64,000 nucleotides of DNA from Zelopaecilomyces penicillatus (lineage: Eukaryota > Ascomycota > Sordariomycetes > Hypocreales > Pseudodiploosporaceae), in contig VCCP01000005.1 of NCBI GenBank assembly GCA_005765155.1, positions 372,001-436,000 of the forward strand, written 5' to 3'. Both the position numbers and the translations under genes were made by a program. Positions 34,960 to 46,211 of the stretch are shown in pieces (position 1 is the stretch's first letter; each line of letters starts with the position of its first letter). Below the pieces are notes generated by a model, which had not been told where the DNA came from, did no database searches, and saw nothing but the letters and a program-made list of their open reading frames with translations.

Positions 34960-37900
34960 AGAATATAAGGTGTAATCATATGTTCTTTGGTAGTGAAAGT
35001 TCGTAGTTGGTGTTGGAAATAGCTTTCTTAACTTTGAAAGGTTTAAGTTTCTTGAAGTCTAATTTGTTGCTTGGTCGCGTTGTTGTAATGTTTGGGGAAT
35101 TTTTGCCTGGTATATAGTGCAAAAGGTATACCATATCTCCCTCTTTAAAGATTGGTCCCTTTAATCTTTGTTGATCTATATAATATTTTATTCTATTATG
35201 GATGATTTGGAGTTATGCATGGAGTTCTTTATGCAATTTTCATAGCTATGTGGCGTCTAGTATAGCTTTTTCTGATTTTGGCCCTTCTTGTTGTAGTAGG
35301 TGGAAAGCTTTGGGTATGAATCTATAATTGGTGTATATTGGCGTAGTCTGTGTTGACTCTGAAATGGATATATTGTAGGTTAGTTGTGTGATTGGTAGGT
35401 GTTTTACCTAGTTGTCCTGATAGTAATTAATATAAGCGCATAGGTATCCTTTAATAATTTGATTGATTCGTTCCGTTTGTCCGTCCGTTTATGGATGATA
35501 GGTGGTATTGAGTTTGTATCTGGTCCTAAGATATCCTATCAATCCTTGCCAAAACTTAGAGGTAAAGGTTGTTCCTCTATTAGAGATAATCTTCTCTGGT
35601 AAGCTATATAAGCTTACTATCACTCTATTGAAGCTATAGGTAAGATCTTCTATTGAGCTTGCTTTAAGATAGAGTATGAAGTATGAGAACTTTATTAGTC
35701 TTTTTATAATAACCTATATTAAGTTATAGGCTACTCCTATAAGGGGTTCTACTGATAGGGGTAGTTTGATAATAAAGTTGAATGATATTGATTCCTATGG
35801 TTATGTAGGCATTGGTAGCGGTTATAACTCTCTATATGGTTTGTGTCTTGCTAGCTTGGTTTGTTTATAAGTGATGCAGTTACTTATAACTTTCTAAACT
35901 ACTTGTTATAGTCCTTTAAATCCATAGTATCTTTGTGCTTGTTCTGTGGTCTTTGTAATTCCTTGATGACCATGAATAGGGAATTTATATAGTTCTTATA
36001 TAATGGTTTCCTGGAGTTTTTTAGGTATCCAGAGTTTTCCATTGTATTTATAGTGTTTATCTTTCCATAGTGTTCCTTTAGGTGTTCTTGTAAGGTCCTT
36101 GAAGGAGTATACTTGTTTGACCCGTTTAAGGATAGGGTTGGCTGATATGATGCGATAAGTTGTATTCAGCTTTATCTATAGGGCACCTGATTTGGATAGT
36201 TGGAAGATTTGTCCTTTATGATGCGGCTTTCTGTTATTATGATCGCTTTGTCGGCTTAGAGCATCTGCTCTGCTATTCTCAGATCCTTTGTGGTGGATGA
36301 TTTTATAGTTATAGTCCGCAAGGGTTTCTGTATAGCGGGTTTGTTGTGCATTTAACTTTTATATAGTAGTGAAGTAAGAGATATTCTTATGATCGGTAAA
36401 AACCTTTATTCTGTGATTGCTTCCTTATAAGTAGTGTAAGAATTCATTAAAAGCTTTGATGATTGCTATGAATTCTTTATTGTAAATTGGATAATTGAGT
36501 TCTGCTCTATGGAGTTTTTTGGAGTAGAAGGCAATAGGTTATAGTCTTCCTTTGTCGTCCTGTTATCCAATCTGGGCTCTGATGGCATAGTTTGAAGCAT
36601 CAGTTTCTAGTTCTGTAGGCTTGTCCAGATCATATATTGCTAGTATAGATTCTTTGTAGATTTGCTTCTTAAGTTCTTTAAATATAGTATCTATATTGGG
36701 TTTCCATAGGAATTTATGATCTTTCTTAGTACATTCAATGAGTGGCGTGGCTATTTTGCTATAGTTGCGGATGAACTTTCGGTAGTAGTTGGTGAAGCCT
36801 AAAAACTCTTGTACATTTATAATATCTTGTGGCATTGGCTAGTCATATACTGCAGTGATTTTTACTGATTCTATTCGAATCTTATCTGGTGAGAAGATAT
36901 ATCCTAGGAAGGTAACCGTTTGCTTATGAAATTTATATTTTTCTGGTTTGATAAGAAGATTATTGTCTTGGAGTAGTTGTAATACCTTATGGATATGTTC
37001 TCTGTGTTCTTCTTTTGTTCAGGAGAAGATTAGGATATTATCTAGGTAGATTATTATAAAGATATCTAAATATTCTCGGAGAATGTTGTTGATTATGCGC
37101 TGGAATGTTGTAGGGGTATTGGTTAAGCTGAAAGGTATTACCAGATACTCGAAAAGTCTAAACTTGGTTCTGAAAGCGGTTTTCTATTTATTGCCTTTCT
37201 TTATTTGAATCAAGTTATATGCTCCTTTGAGGTCTAGAGTAGTAAACCAGTTTATTCTATGCAATCAATTATATAATTTATTAATTAATAGTAAGGGTAT
37301 CCGATCCTTGATTATGACTGTATTTAATAATCAGTAATCCATAACCAGTTATAGCTTGCTATTCTTTTTTGGTATAAATATAATAGGGTATCCTGCTTTG
37401 GATATGGATGGTTAGATATATCCCTTTTCAAGTATTTTATTAAGGTACTCTTATAATATTTTGAGTTCCTTGGCGTTCAGTGTATAGATCTTGGTGAAAG
37501 TAGGCTTCTTTCTATTTATAATCTGAATTTTATGGTCCTATTGATTGTGTAAGGGGAGCTTTGTTTCTAGTTCTTTGCGAAACAGTTTAATATACTTGCG
37601 GTATTCTTCTGGTATAGGTGCAAATCGTTTTTCTATGTCTGAGGGTGATTCATCCTTGGAGTGTTCTTGTAGTTGCTTTATTGTTGTCCTAAGGGCGGTA
37701 ATAACCCATCGGGTTTATCGTTATTGATCATTATATTGTTTTTTGGTATGATTTCCTGGTGGGAGGCCCTTCTTGGTAGCTATAAAGTATACTTTCTTTG
37801 CTTTGCCTATTGTTGTTGGATCTTTGTGATTTCTTAGAGATGATGTGGTATCGCTCTATTGCATCTGGCCTGTCTTCTAATCGATCTATGGGTTACTATC

Positions 37901-39250
37901 AAATAACCAGGGGTGGCCTAATACAAGTTCATATTCTCTAGTATCTATTATATTGAATATAGTATTGTCTTGATGTCCTTGGACTTCGAATTGGAGATGA
38001 TCAGTCTCTTTGTTGATCTGTCCTCTATTATAGGTGAAGGTATTTCCTTTTAGGTTATATAAGGGGTATGGTTCTTCCTTGTTATGCTATAGCAGTTGTG
38101 TGCGATTCATAGCTTTTGGTGATATATAATTGCCCATTGCTCTGCTGTCTATTAGAGCATGGAAATAATGTCCTATGGTCTGTATTTCTGTTGTTAGTTT
38201 GAGCCTGTTGGTGCCTGTTGTATAGAGGGTCTTTTATGGGGGATTGTGCTGTAACTCTCTTATAGGCGACTTTACTTGTTTTTTGAGTTTCCAGGATTGT
38301 ATTCCTTGTATGGTCTGTTATAATTTATTCTGTCTAAGCCTTGAGTGATTATATAATATAGAGTTTGATCGGCTTGACTTCCTTTGTGGGTTTAGAAGTT
38401 GAATTCTTGTTTATGGAGGTTCTTTATTTCCTTGTATATGCGTTTGTTTTTTTCTGTATGTTATCTGTATTAAGGTTTATTGCAGTTGATTGCTATTGTG
38501 GCTTTGCATTGAGTTCTTCCTGGGATACTGTCTTTTAGTAGTTGTCTTTTGTGTTATTATATCAGCTTCTATTGTGAGTATATATTGTACTTGAGGTTGG
38601 TGTAATTATATAAGTCCTCCTTTCTATAGTCTGTGAGTTGTGGTCCGTTGTGTCCTAATTCGAGCTTTTCCTATTTGTGGACCTTGTAATAGATGGACTT
38701 GTAGTCTTTGTTTTTGGCTCCTTGTTTGCATTCTTCTAGGGTCTTGGGGTGTGGTTTGAACACATTAATTCCAAAAGGTGCAAAGTACTCAGTCTTGTAT
38801 TAATCGATGAATTGATCTCCTATAAGGATATTCTTGATTCCTTATGCTCCTATATGGTATAAGAAGAATTCATTCTGGATTTTTGTTTTCTGGTATTGAA
38901 AACAGGAGAAGTCGATGTATAATATCTAATTGATTTTACTATGGAAAATATGATTAGGGTCTAGGAGTGTATGATTGTCTTTATATTTGCTATAGTTGGT
39001 TTTTAATATGAAGGCTCTTTTAAGGTGGTCTTCTAGGATAGGGATGCCTAGGCCTTCTTTTAATATCTATTCATGAATATATTTAGTGATTATAAGTTAA
39101 AGGTTGACTCTATCTGTATGGCTTGGTACTTATATAAGTTTGATTGCTGCTTCTCTAAGATGTTTATAGGCAGTACTCTTAGGTGGTGGATATAGTGTAG
39201 TATGGTATTGAGTTGTCCTGAGAGGTTCTTTATTCTTGGATTCTAAAGAG
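34960..39250 (-). pseudogene. Decayed gypsy pol (protease, reverse transcriptase, RNase H, integrase)
   Basis: The clearest block is 36835-36563: F-L-G-F-T-N-Y-Y-R-K-F-I at the reverse transcriptase/RNase H junction. Upstream, near 37030-37055, the active site reads Y-L-D-N instead of Y-L-D-D. The C-terminal end near 34980-35060 (F-K-V-K-K-A-I, Y-E-L-S-L-P-K) looks like the post-integrase segment of chromodomain-type gypsy elements. Many in-frame stops. Boundaries are approximate. Confidence 0.7.
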
Positions 39251-39699
39251 CTGGAGTCTGAGCTATTGCTTGTTGTTTTGTCTTCAATCAGGGTGTTTTC
39301 ATCGTCTATGGCAGGGATTACTTATTGGTTTGGAATCTCTTTGAAGTATTCTTCCTTATCTGTGTTTATATCCAGTTATTGGTCCTATTATGCGGTATCG
39401 GATTGGGTTAGTGTGATTTATAGTATTGGTGATTATTGGGGTGTGGGGTGTCTGTAGTTTCTGGGTTGTTCTTATCCCTATTCTCTTTATTCTGTTATGG
39501 CTAGGGTTTGTCCGTTTGTGGTTATGGTGTGTGTGCTTTGTTGTGTGTTGGGTACTGGTTTCCAAGATTTCTTGTCTTTCTTGGGTTATTCGTATTGCTG
39601 GGAGATATGTCTATATCCATTATAGTTGTAATATTAGACTTTCGATATATCTCTTTTCTGGGTTGTATTGAGTTCTATTCTTCTAGGATTTAGGGTATA

Positions 39700-40330
39700 T
39701 CTATAGGTAATGGGTTCTTCTCTGTGTCTGCCTTAATTGGACTGGTATTATGGTTTTTATTTAAAATCACTCTATTCTGATCCTTTGGTTTTCCTTTGTT
39801 TGCGTTGTATAAACTATCTGTTATCAATCTTGGTAGCTATTCTGATGTACTTGGTTAAATTTTCGGGTCTATCCTCCCTGAAGAGTTTATTCTTGACTTC
39901 TTCCTTAAGTCTGTCATAGAAGTACTCTATTAATGCATTATCTTCCTAGGTGATCTATGAGGTGATCTATTTGAATTCTGAGGTATAGTTCGAGGCTGAT
40001 CTGTGTTGGTATAGTAGTTTAAGTTTTTTGATTATAGCTCTCTCTTTGTCTACTTATCCAAAGACTTCTTTGATTGTGTCTTTGAAGTTGTTGTATTTTT
40101 GAAAGATCTTTTTGGTTTTATTATCCTGATCTTTTTCCTTCTTGTTCATATAGTTTCTTATAATGGATTTAAACCATTTAAGGGCAGCCCCCTCTATGCA
40201 TCCTATGGTGTATAGGATTTTTGCAGATTCCTTCTGTAACTGGTGGGGGTAGAATTGGTGGTAAGCTTTGAGTTGTATTAGGAACATTTAAAGTGATCTA
40301 GAATATCCGATGAAAGATCCTGGCTTGTGA
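39700..40330 (-). pseudogene. Decayed gypsy gag
   Basis: The open piece 40287-40054 has F-L-I-Q-L-K-A-Y, F-Y-P-H-Q-L, G-A-A-L-K-W-F and F-K-D-T-I-K-E-V-F-G, matching the retrotransposon gag capsid core. Flanking frames are interrupted. Position next to the 5' LTR is as expected. Confidence 0.7.
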
Positions 40331-40528
40331 GGTTTAATGATTTCACTGAGGTCTTTCTATTTGGCTTGTAACTTAGCTTTAAGTTCTACATTCTTCTCAT
40401 GCAGAGCTTAAAGCTTGGCGGTAAGTAAGGTGAGGGTTGGTTGAGTGGTACCTATAGTGATTAAGGCAATTGGCGATATTGCTCAGGGTTGCGCAGTAAC
40501 CCACTGAACAAGAGTTATCAATGTATGA

Positions 40529-40980
40529 TGTTTGGTGAATTCCTAAGGGATAAACCTAATAAAAAGGGTTTATGTTGGTAGATGAGTTGGGGCGTTCTAA
40601 GCAATATGTCTATCATGTTGGTGATAGATATCGAGTATTATAACCAGAGATTAAGTATTAGTATAGTAAGCGATAGTGAACAATACAATGAAGTTGAAAG
40701 TGTATTGATAATTATCTAACTATATCTAAAGAGTGAAAATTAAGGGCGTATATATATATCTTAGATCATAATTCGAGTTATGATCCTTATTACTGGATCA
40801 TGCTCAGAATCGTGAGCCATCCCGTTGGATCACGGTTTCGGGAGTGATCCTAAGCCCAGGATCACCTCTAGAATCGTGATCCAATTCTATACAGTTCCAA
40901 GCCTCCAGTACATACCTAGTGACATCACAAGTCACGTGACCGAGGCCCATTGTACGACCTTGGCTGTTGGGTTGTGATAT
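40529..40980 (-). repeat. LTR (5' LTR relative to the minus-strand element)
   Basis: Pairs with 33534-33985. This copy keeps more C and G (for example GTCACGTGAC where the other reads GTCATATGAC). Confidence 0.88.
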
Positions 40981-41119
40981 ATACCTAAATTTGGCTATAT
41001 AAGGCTGGTACTTTAAAGGATGCTGTAAAAGTCATATGCAGCCCTGCAATAACCTCATTATAATTCCACCTTTGCATTCAACTTATAACATTATAACTTT
41101 ACCTCCCTTAATACTTTAA

Positions 41120-42091
41120 CAATATAGCTGCCTCATTTCCGCCCCTAACGCTGCCATCAGCGATATATACATCCTTCACTAAGCTTTACGAATTCCTTTA
41201 GAATTTTCATTATAATAACAGTGCAGCTTTAGTAAAGAAATCATCATATAACCCTTACGACTTTAATGGCAATGGTATCAAGACCCTATCTTCCTATACT
41301 CTTATATATGATAGGGCTAGAGCAAGAGCTTCCATTAGCCTGGGGCTTCAACAGGCTTCTACCAGGCAATTAGATTACAAGTTCAAGATCACTGCTTCAG
41401 CTATGCTAAAGTCAAACTAGAAGTGGACTTTTCATATGATAGAAAGTGAACACAACCACCTGCCATCACTAGATGCCTCTACGCATCCTATACTACATCG
41501 CTGCACAGAATCACAGCAGATACTTCAGGGTACACTTATCGAAAACCATAGCCTAGCTGCCCGCGAGATACACAACATCCTAAAGTCTTCAAGCCCTACA
41601 GAAGCTAGCTTTTTCATTCAAAAGGATATCTATAACGACCATCAGAAGCTTCGTGCCGCTAGCCTTGGAGGCCTCACAGCAACACAAGCCTTTATCAAGG
41701 CCCTTGAGAAGGGTGGCTTATAGCATTATATAAAGTTCTCTTCTGATAACAAGCTTAAGGCTGTTTTATAGACTTTTCTATGGTATGAAGTCATATAGAA
41801 GCGTTTTCCTAAGGTTCTTAGCATGGATAATATATATAAGACTAATCGCTTTAAACTCTACCTTTTTCAGGTTATTGATGTTACTGATCAGAAATCCCTT
41901 ATAAATTTCACCTTTGGCCTTATCAATATAGAGAAAGAGATTGGATTTTAATAGCTCTATAAGCAGCTTCATAATTTCCATAGCTAGCTTGGTATCCGCA
42001 CACTATATATAATTATTACTGATAAGGAAATAGCTTTAAAAAGAGCTTTAGATCTAACTTTCCCAGACTTATAATAATAGCTTTATATTTA
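41120..42091 (+). pseudogene. MULE transposase, N-terminal part (interrupted by LINE)
   Basis: The frame is open in pieces; 41436-41723 is the longest. Recognisable blocks are the FAR1-like W-T-F-H-M-I-E-S-E-H-N-H-L and, further on, M-D-N-I-Y-K-T-N-R-F, which holds the first catalytic Asp of MULE transposases. Later I-I-I-T-D-K-E-I-A-L holds the second Asp region. Several TAG/TAA codons replace glutamines. The frame stops at the LINE target site (42078-42091) and continues at 47729. Confidence 0.75.
42078..42091. repeat. Target-site duplication of the LINE, left copy
   Basis: TAGCTTTATATTTA, identical to 47715-47728 (14 bp). Confidence 0.92.
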
Positions 42092-42112
42092 TTATTATTA
42101 TTATTATTATTA
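42089..42112. repeat. (TTA)n tail of the LINE
   Basis: Tandem TTA units at the 3' end of the minus-strand LINE, equivalent to a (TAA)n tail, common for non-LTR elements. Confidence 0.85.
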
Positions 42113-42765
42113 ATCTTACACTGTACTAGCCTATATATATTCTAGGCTAGACCCTATATAGGGTAAGCAGTCCCTCTCTATTTAATAGATAGGGGGGAAA
42201 AACAGATGAAAACCCCTATCCTCTTTTTAACTATGTTATGCTCTCTCTGCGTTATCGCAGCGTTGGTCTTTGCCTCCTGTACATAACGGATCTCACCTCC
42301 GTATCTGGTGGCTGACGGGGAATCGGCGTGTTAGATGCGATGCCTATGCGTCTGCTATATCGGAGCCATAAGGCTGGGGGTTAGTAGGACCGGCCTATAT
42401 GGCCGGGTTAGTATTTGTGTTATAACTGTTTGTAGCAGCTATATCGCTTCGTCCTCCCGTTTCTGATGTTTTTGGGTGGTCGGATGGGTACGGGATTCGC
42501 CTGGCTTCTGCCGGCTTCTGTGGAATTCCGTCCCTGGGCTCGTTGTGGTAGTTGTTGGTGATGTCGCTGCTGCCTCGAGGCGTTGTCGTGATAGCTTCAA
42601 CTCCCAACACTGTTGGCAGCTGCCGGTGATCTGCGCAATTCTGCCGCAGCTTGGCCTCACCGCCCTCACTATATAAACCTCGTTCCTTCCCTTCTTCTTC
42701 CTTCCTTCCTTCCTTCCTTCCTCAAGCCGCTCTAACAGGTAGGTCCTTCCTTCCTTTCTTCCCTG

Positions 42766-42787
42766 CCCCCCCCCCCCCCCCCCCCCC
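42766..42787. repeat. Poly-C tract (22 C) in the LINE 3' UTR
   Basis: An uninterrupted C run, next to a TTCC repeat at about 42690-42722; on the element's sense strand it is poly-G. Confidence 0.9.
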
Positions 42788-42989
42788 TAGTCTGGCGACA
42801 GGTTGCGCCCTCGCTGCGCCTGCGTGTCTAACTCTTGTGGTACGCAAAACCAGTATTGTTGCCAGTAAGTCGTCCTTGTGGACTTATGTGACTCGGAGGA
42901 GGACTCGGACTGAGGTCGCTGCTACCCCGCTGAGGCGGGCATATAGTCGTTTGTAGATACCCCTAAATTGAAGCGCCGCGGCGCCCCTG

Positions 42990-45900
42990 CTATCTCGCTG
43001 CTGTTGTGTCGTCTTCGGCGTCCTGTATTCGTAGCGCCAGGTTGTATTCCTGTAGCCTTTCCAGCCTCATTATCCATCGTGTGATTTCCTTTGCTGTGGA
43101 TGGCGCAGCGAGTGCGCTGATCCAGTCAGTCCTGCTCTGGAGTGGTGTGATCTTCTGTCTGAGGCTCCGGTGGAGTTGTTCTGGGACATCCCGGCACCAT
43201 AGGGCTAGGTGTTCTGCTGTCTCCCTCCCCCCGTCGGCGCAGCTACATAGCGGCGTGGGGCATGTAGGGACCATACGGTGATGGAGGAACGCTTTTAGCC
43301 CGATCCTTTCGGTTCTGATCTGAATGAGCAGCGAGCTCTCTGCTTTAGTGAGGCTATCATACTTCCTTAGTGTCTTCCAGCTTAGGGCTATGGGCTGCGT
43401 TGCTGCGGCGCAGCTAGTTCGCGACTTCTTCGCTAGCCATCGTTCCCTCCACCAGTGTAGAAGGGCCTCTGTGGGGGTTCTCTCTCCCAGCCAATGATGG
43501 CTGAGTAGTATGTTGGTCTCGAGTAATAGCTTCTCTCCTTGGGGATTGGGCTGTCGGGGGCGTCGAGATCGCATCGATAGCGCTACGGTATCGCGTATTT
43601 GCTTAAAGAATCCCACGTGGGCCTGTAGGCGGGCGAGGCCTCTGGTCTTTTGTTGTGTGAGATATAGGTCTAAGGGTGGTATATATGCTTCGGATTCGAG
43701 GATGTATACTGGGGTAGCCCTATACGCTCCGGTAACGCTGCGTAGGCACAGGGTTTGTGCAGCGTATGCTGATTTAATTCCCTTCGAGGTTGGTGGTTTA
43801 TCGATCTTATGGAAGGTTGTCGCTCCATATGCGATAACGCTGCGAATTACCGTCGTGTATATGATCCGGGCCGTGCGGAGAGGGGGTCCCCACGTCCTCG
43901 CGGCGAGCTTTGTGAGTGCTAGGTTCTGTGATGTGAGTTTACCCTGAATCCTTGCCCAATGTTTGAAGAAGGTGAGTTTCCTGTCGAGCTCGATGCCAAG
44001 CATCCGCGCATGCTCTGCGGGGGTTACCGTAGCGTTATCGAGAAGGAGACCCTGCGTTGGCGCTGCGTGCGCTTTTGTAAAGTAGATCAGCTCGAACTTA
44101 TCCGGTGCGAATTCTAGCCCGCTGGCTCTGGACCAGGCCTTGCATATCCTCCAGGCCTTCTTTAACCGTAGGTATATACTATTTGCATCAGGGCCGCTGC
44201 TAAGTAGATTCGTATCATCTGCGAATCCTATTATATTCAGGCCCTGTATCTCGGCCAAGGCCCGGTATAGGGTAGCGATATAGATAATAAAGAGGATTGG
44301 GGATAAAGGGGACCCTTGTGGGACCCCGGCCAGGATTTCATAAGGGTCGGTTAGGGTGCCATCTAGACGTAGCCTCGCTGTCCTCCCATCGAGGTAGCTG
44401 CGCAGCCAGTTAACCATCCATTCTGGAAACCCTTCATCTTGTAGGGTTAGGAGCAGTCGATGGTGGGGGACTGTGTCAAATGCGCCTTTGATATCGAGCT
44501 GTAGTAGAGCTGCGTTGCCGCCGCTACCCCAGGCTGCTTGCACCCCTTCGATAACAGCTGAAACTGCAGTCTCGGTGCTTCTGCCTGCCCGGTTTCCCAT
44601 CTGGCCCTTTGGTAGAAGGCCTATCTGTTCCGCTGCGCTGGAGATGCGCCTGCTGAGGATCGCTTCGATAACCTTCCCTACTGTGGCTAGTAGGGATATA
44701 GGCCGCCAGCCTCCGGTAGTCTGGTAGGCTGTTGGTTTTTTCCCTGGTTTCTTAAGGACCACTACTACCGCGCGGCGAAAACGCTGCGGGAAGTATTGCG
44801 ATTCAAGGCTCCTGGTCGCTAGGTGCGCTATCGCTGCGTAGAGCGGTTGGCCGCAGGCCTTGAGGAATCCCATCGGGATACCATCTTCGCCAGGGGCTTT
44901 CCATGCTCCTACGCTGCGGAGTACCTGCTCGACCTCATCTGGGTCGACAGCCTGTTTGATTTGGATTCTACCGTATCCGGCTGTTTTAAGCCTCCCTTCT
45001 GTATGCAACGGGGGGGGGAAGAACTTCGCTGCTAGGACTGCAGCCTTCTCTGTGGCTGTGATCGCCTCTGTGTTATCGCTGCGTATAAGCGGTGGTAGCG
45101 TAGGTGGCTCCGGGGCTATATGACTCTTAAGCCTAGCCCATCTCTCTAGATCCCAGATACCCTTCTCCCTCAGCGAGGTCGAGGCTAGGAGCTTGCGCCA
45201 GCTCTCCCTCTTTGCTGTACGAAGGACCTTGGTATAGTGTTTCTCGCAGGTCTGGAGCTCCCTCAGATTAACTTGCGACCTCAGAGCGCGGTAGCGGCGA
45301 CCTGCTGCTCGGAGTTCGTGGATCGCTTCCCGGGTGGTCTCATTCCACCATGGTGTGGGTATTTCCTTGGCCTTGCTGTTCCTTTGTGGGGTCGTTTGGT
45401 CTGCGATGCTATGTAGCTGCGTTATTAATGCGTCTGCTTCCTGATCGATATCCGTATATTCTTCTTGGCCATTAAAGGCTAGCTTGGCCGTTTCTCGGAC
45501 TTTGACCTCATCCATCTTTCCCCAGACCCATCCCTTGGTTATTGTTGCTTGGGGGTGAGTTCTCGCCGCTGTCTCGGTCCGCACTACCTGCGGGAAATGA
45601 TCCGATCCTGTTATATCTATATCTGTGCCTAGATAATCACATATCAGGTCTGAGCTGTACCAGGCTAGGTCTAATGTGCTAGGTCTCCTGTTGCCTCTGG
45701 CCCATGTTATTGTACCATGGGGAGTGGCGAGGGAGAGGCGCCAGCGCTGCGCTAAGTCAAGGATGATCTGGGCTCCTGGTTGTCTTCTATAGTGAGCGTC
45801 CCACATAGGGTGGTGCATATTGAGATCTCCTACGAGGATGTGTCGTCCTCGCAGCTGGGGTATCTCGGTGAGGGGTGTGGTCCATTGTCTCCCGTTATAG

Positions 45901-46211
45901 GGTTCTGAGTATATAGACCACACTGTGAGGGCATTCTCTCCTTGCCCAAGTGTGATGCAGGCCCAGTCCCTGCCCGCTCGCCACGACCACGACGCGAGGT
46001 CGTGTCTTTTATGTATGAATATAGCAGCGCGGCCGCAGCCCCATATCATATAGTACTTGCCTTTGCCTGCTGCGAAGGGTGCTTTAGTCCATGGGCTTAT
46101 GGATGGCTCTTGTATTGCGATGATGTCGTGCTCGCTGCGCGATCTCATCGGTATCTCAGCTCTCTCTGAGCCCCCGCCTCTAATATTCCAGTAAAGTATG
46201 GATAATATCAT
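42990..46211 (-). CDS. LINE ORF2: endonuclease and reverse transcriptase
   Basis: 1073 residues without interruption. The N-terminal ~220 residues are an exonuclease-endonuclease-phosphatase domain: W-N-I-R-G near residue 8, A-I-Q-E-P near 32, V-G-D-L-N-M-H near 127 and S-D-H-F near 203. The reverse transcriptase follows, with the active site F-A-D-D near residue 663 and the upstream G-V-P-Q-G-S-P-L-S-P-I block. No RNase H domain is evident. A cysteine/histidine cluster (C-P-T-P-L-C-S-C then E-T-A-E-H-L-A-L-W-C) near the C-terminus is common in related elements. It nicks target DNA and copies the element RNA. The ATG overlaps the ORF1 stop. All catalytic residues I can check are present, so the element may be active. 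Confidence 0.95.
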   Translation of the reverse strand: MILSILYWNIRGGGSERAEIPMRSRSEHDIIAIQEPSISPWTKAPFAAGKGKYYMIWGCGRAAIFIHKRHDLASWSWRAGRDWACITLGQGENALTVWSIYSEPYNGRQWTTPLTEIPQLRGRHILVGDLNMHHPMWDAHYRRQPGAQIILDLAQRWRLSLATPHGTITWARGNRRPSTLDLAWYSSDLICDYLGTDIDITGSDHFPQVVRTETAARTHPQATITKGWVWGKMDEVKVRETAKLAFNGQEEYTDIDQEADALITQLHSIADQTTPQRNSKAKEIPTPWWNETTREAIHELRAAGRRYRALRSQVNLRELQTCEKHYTKVLRTAKRESWRKLLASTSLREKGIWDLERWARLKSHIAPEPPTLPPLIRSDNTEAITATEKAAVLAAKFFPPPLHTEGRLKTAGYGRIQIKQAVDPDEVEQVLRSVGAWKAPGEDGIPMGFLKACGQPLYAAIAHLATRSLESQYFPQRFRRAVVVVLKKPGKKPTAYQTTGGWRPISLLATVGKVIEAILSRRISSAAEQIGLLPKGQMGNRAGRSTETAVSAVIEGVQAAWGSGGNAALLQLDIKGAFDTVPHHRLLLTLQDEGFPEWMVNWLRSYLDGRTARLRLDGTLTDPYEILAGVPQGSPLSPILFIIYIATLYRALAEIQGLNIIGFADDTNLLSSGPDANSIYLRLKKAWRICKAWSRASGLEFAPDKFELIYFTKAHAAPTQGLLLDNATVTPAEHARMLGIELDRKLTFFKHWARIQGKLTSQNLALTKLAARTWGPPLRTARIIYTTVIRSVIAYGATTFHKIDKPPTSKGIKSAYAAQTLCLRSVTGAYRATPVYILESEAYIPPLDLYLTQQKTRGLARLQAHVGFFKQIRDTVALSMRSRRPRQPNPQGEKLLLETNILLSHHWLGERTPTEALLHWWRERWLAKKSRTSCAAATQPIALSWKTLRKYDSLTKAESSLLIQIRTERIGLKAFLHHRMVPTCPTPLCSCADGGRETAEHLALWCRDVPEQLHRSLRQKITPLQSRTDWISALAAPSTAKEITRWIMRLERLQEYNLALRIQDAEDDTTAAR

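Larger units (their letters stand above)
33534..40980 (-). mobile_element. Ty3/gypsy LTR retrotransposon, about 7.4 kb, RIP-decayed
   Basis: Two 452-bp direct repeats (33534-33985 and 40529-40980) begin TGTTTGGTG and bound the element. Coding remnants of gag and pol are on the minus strand. A purine-rich tract (GAGAGGGAGAC on the minus strand) abuts the left LTR, where the polypurine tract should be for this orientation. The element sits in the 5' arm of the Mutator-like element. I could not recognise a clean target duplication. Confidence 0.88.

Noticed and set aside
33529..40985. Target-site duplication of the gypsy element
   Set aside because: Flanks TGTAA and ATACC do not match and the exact LTR 3' end is uncertain after mutation, so no duplication is claimed.
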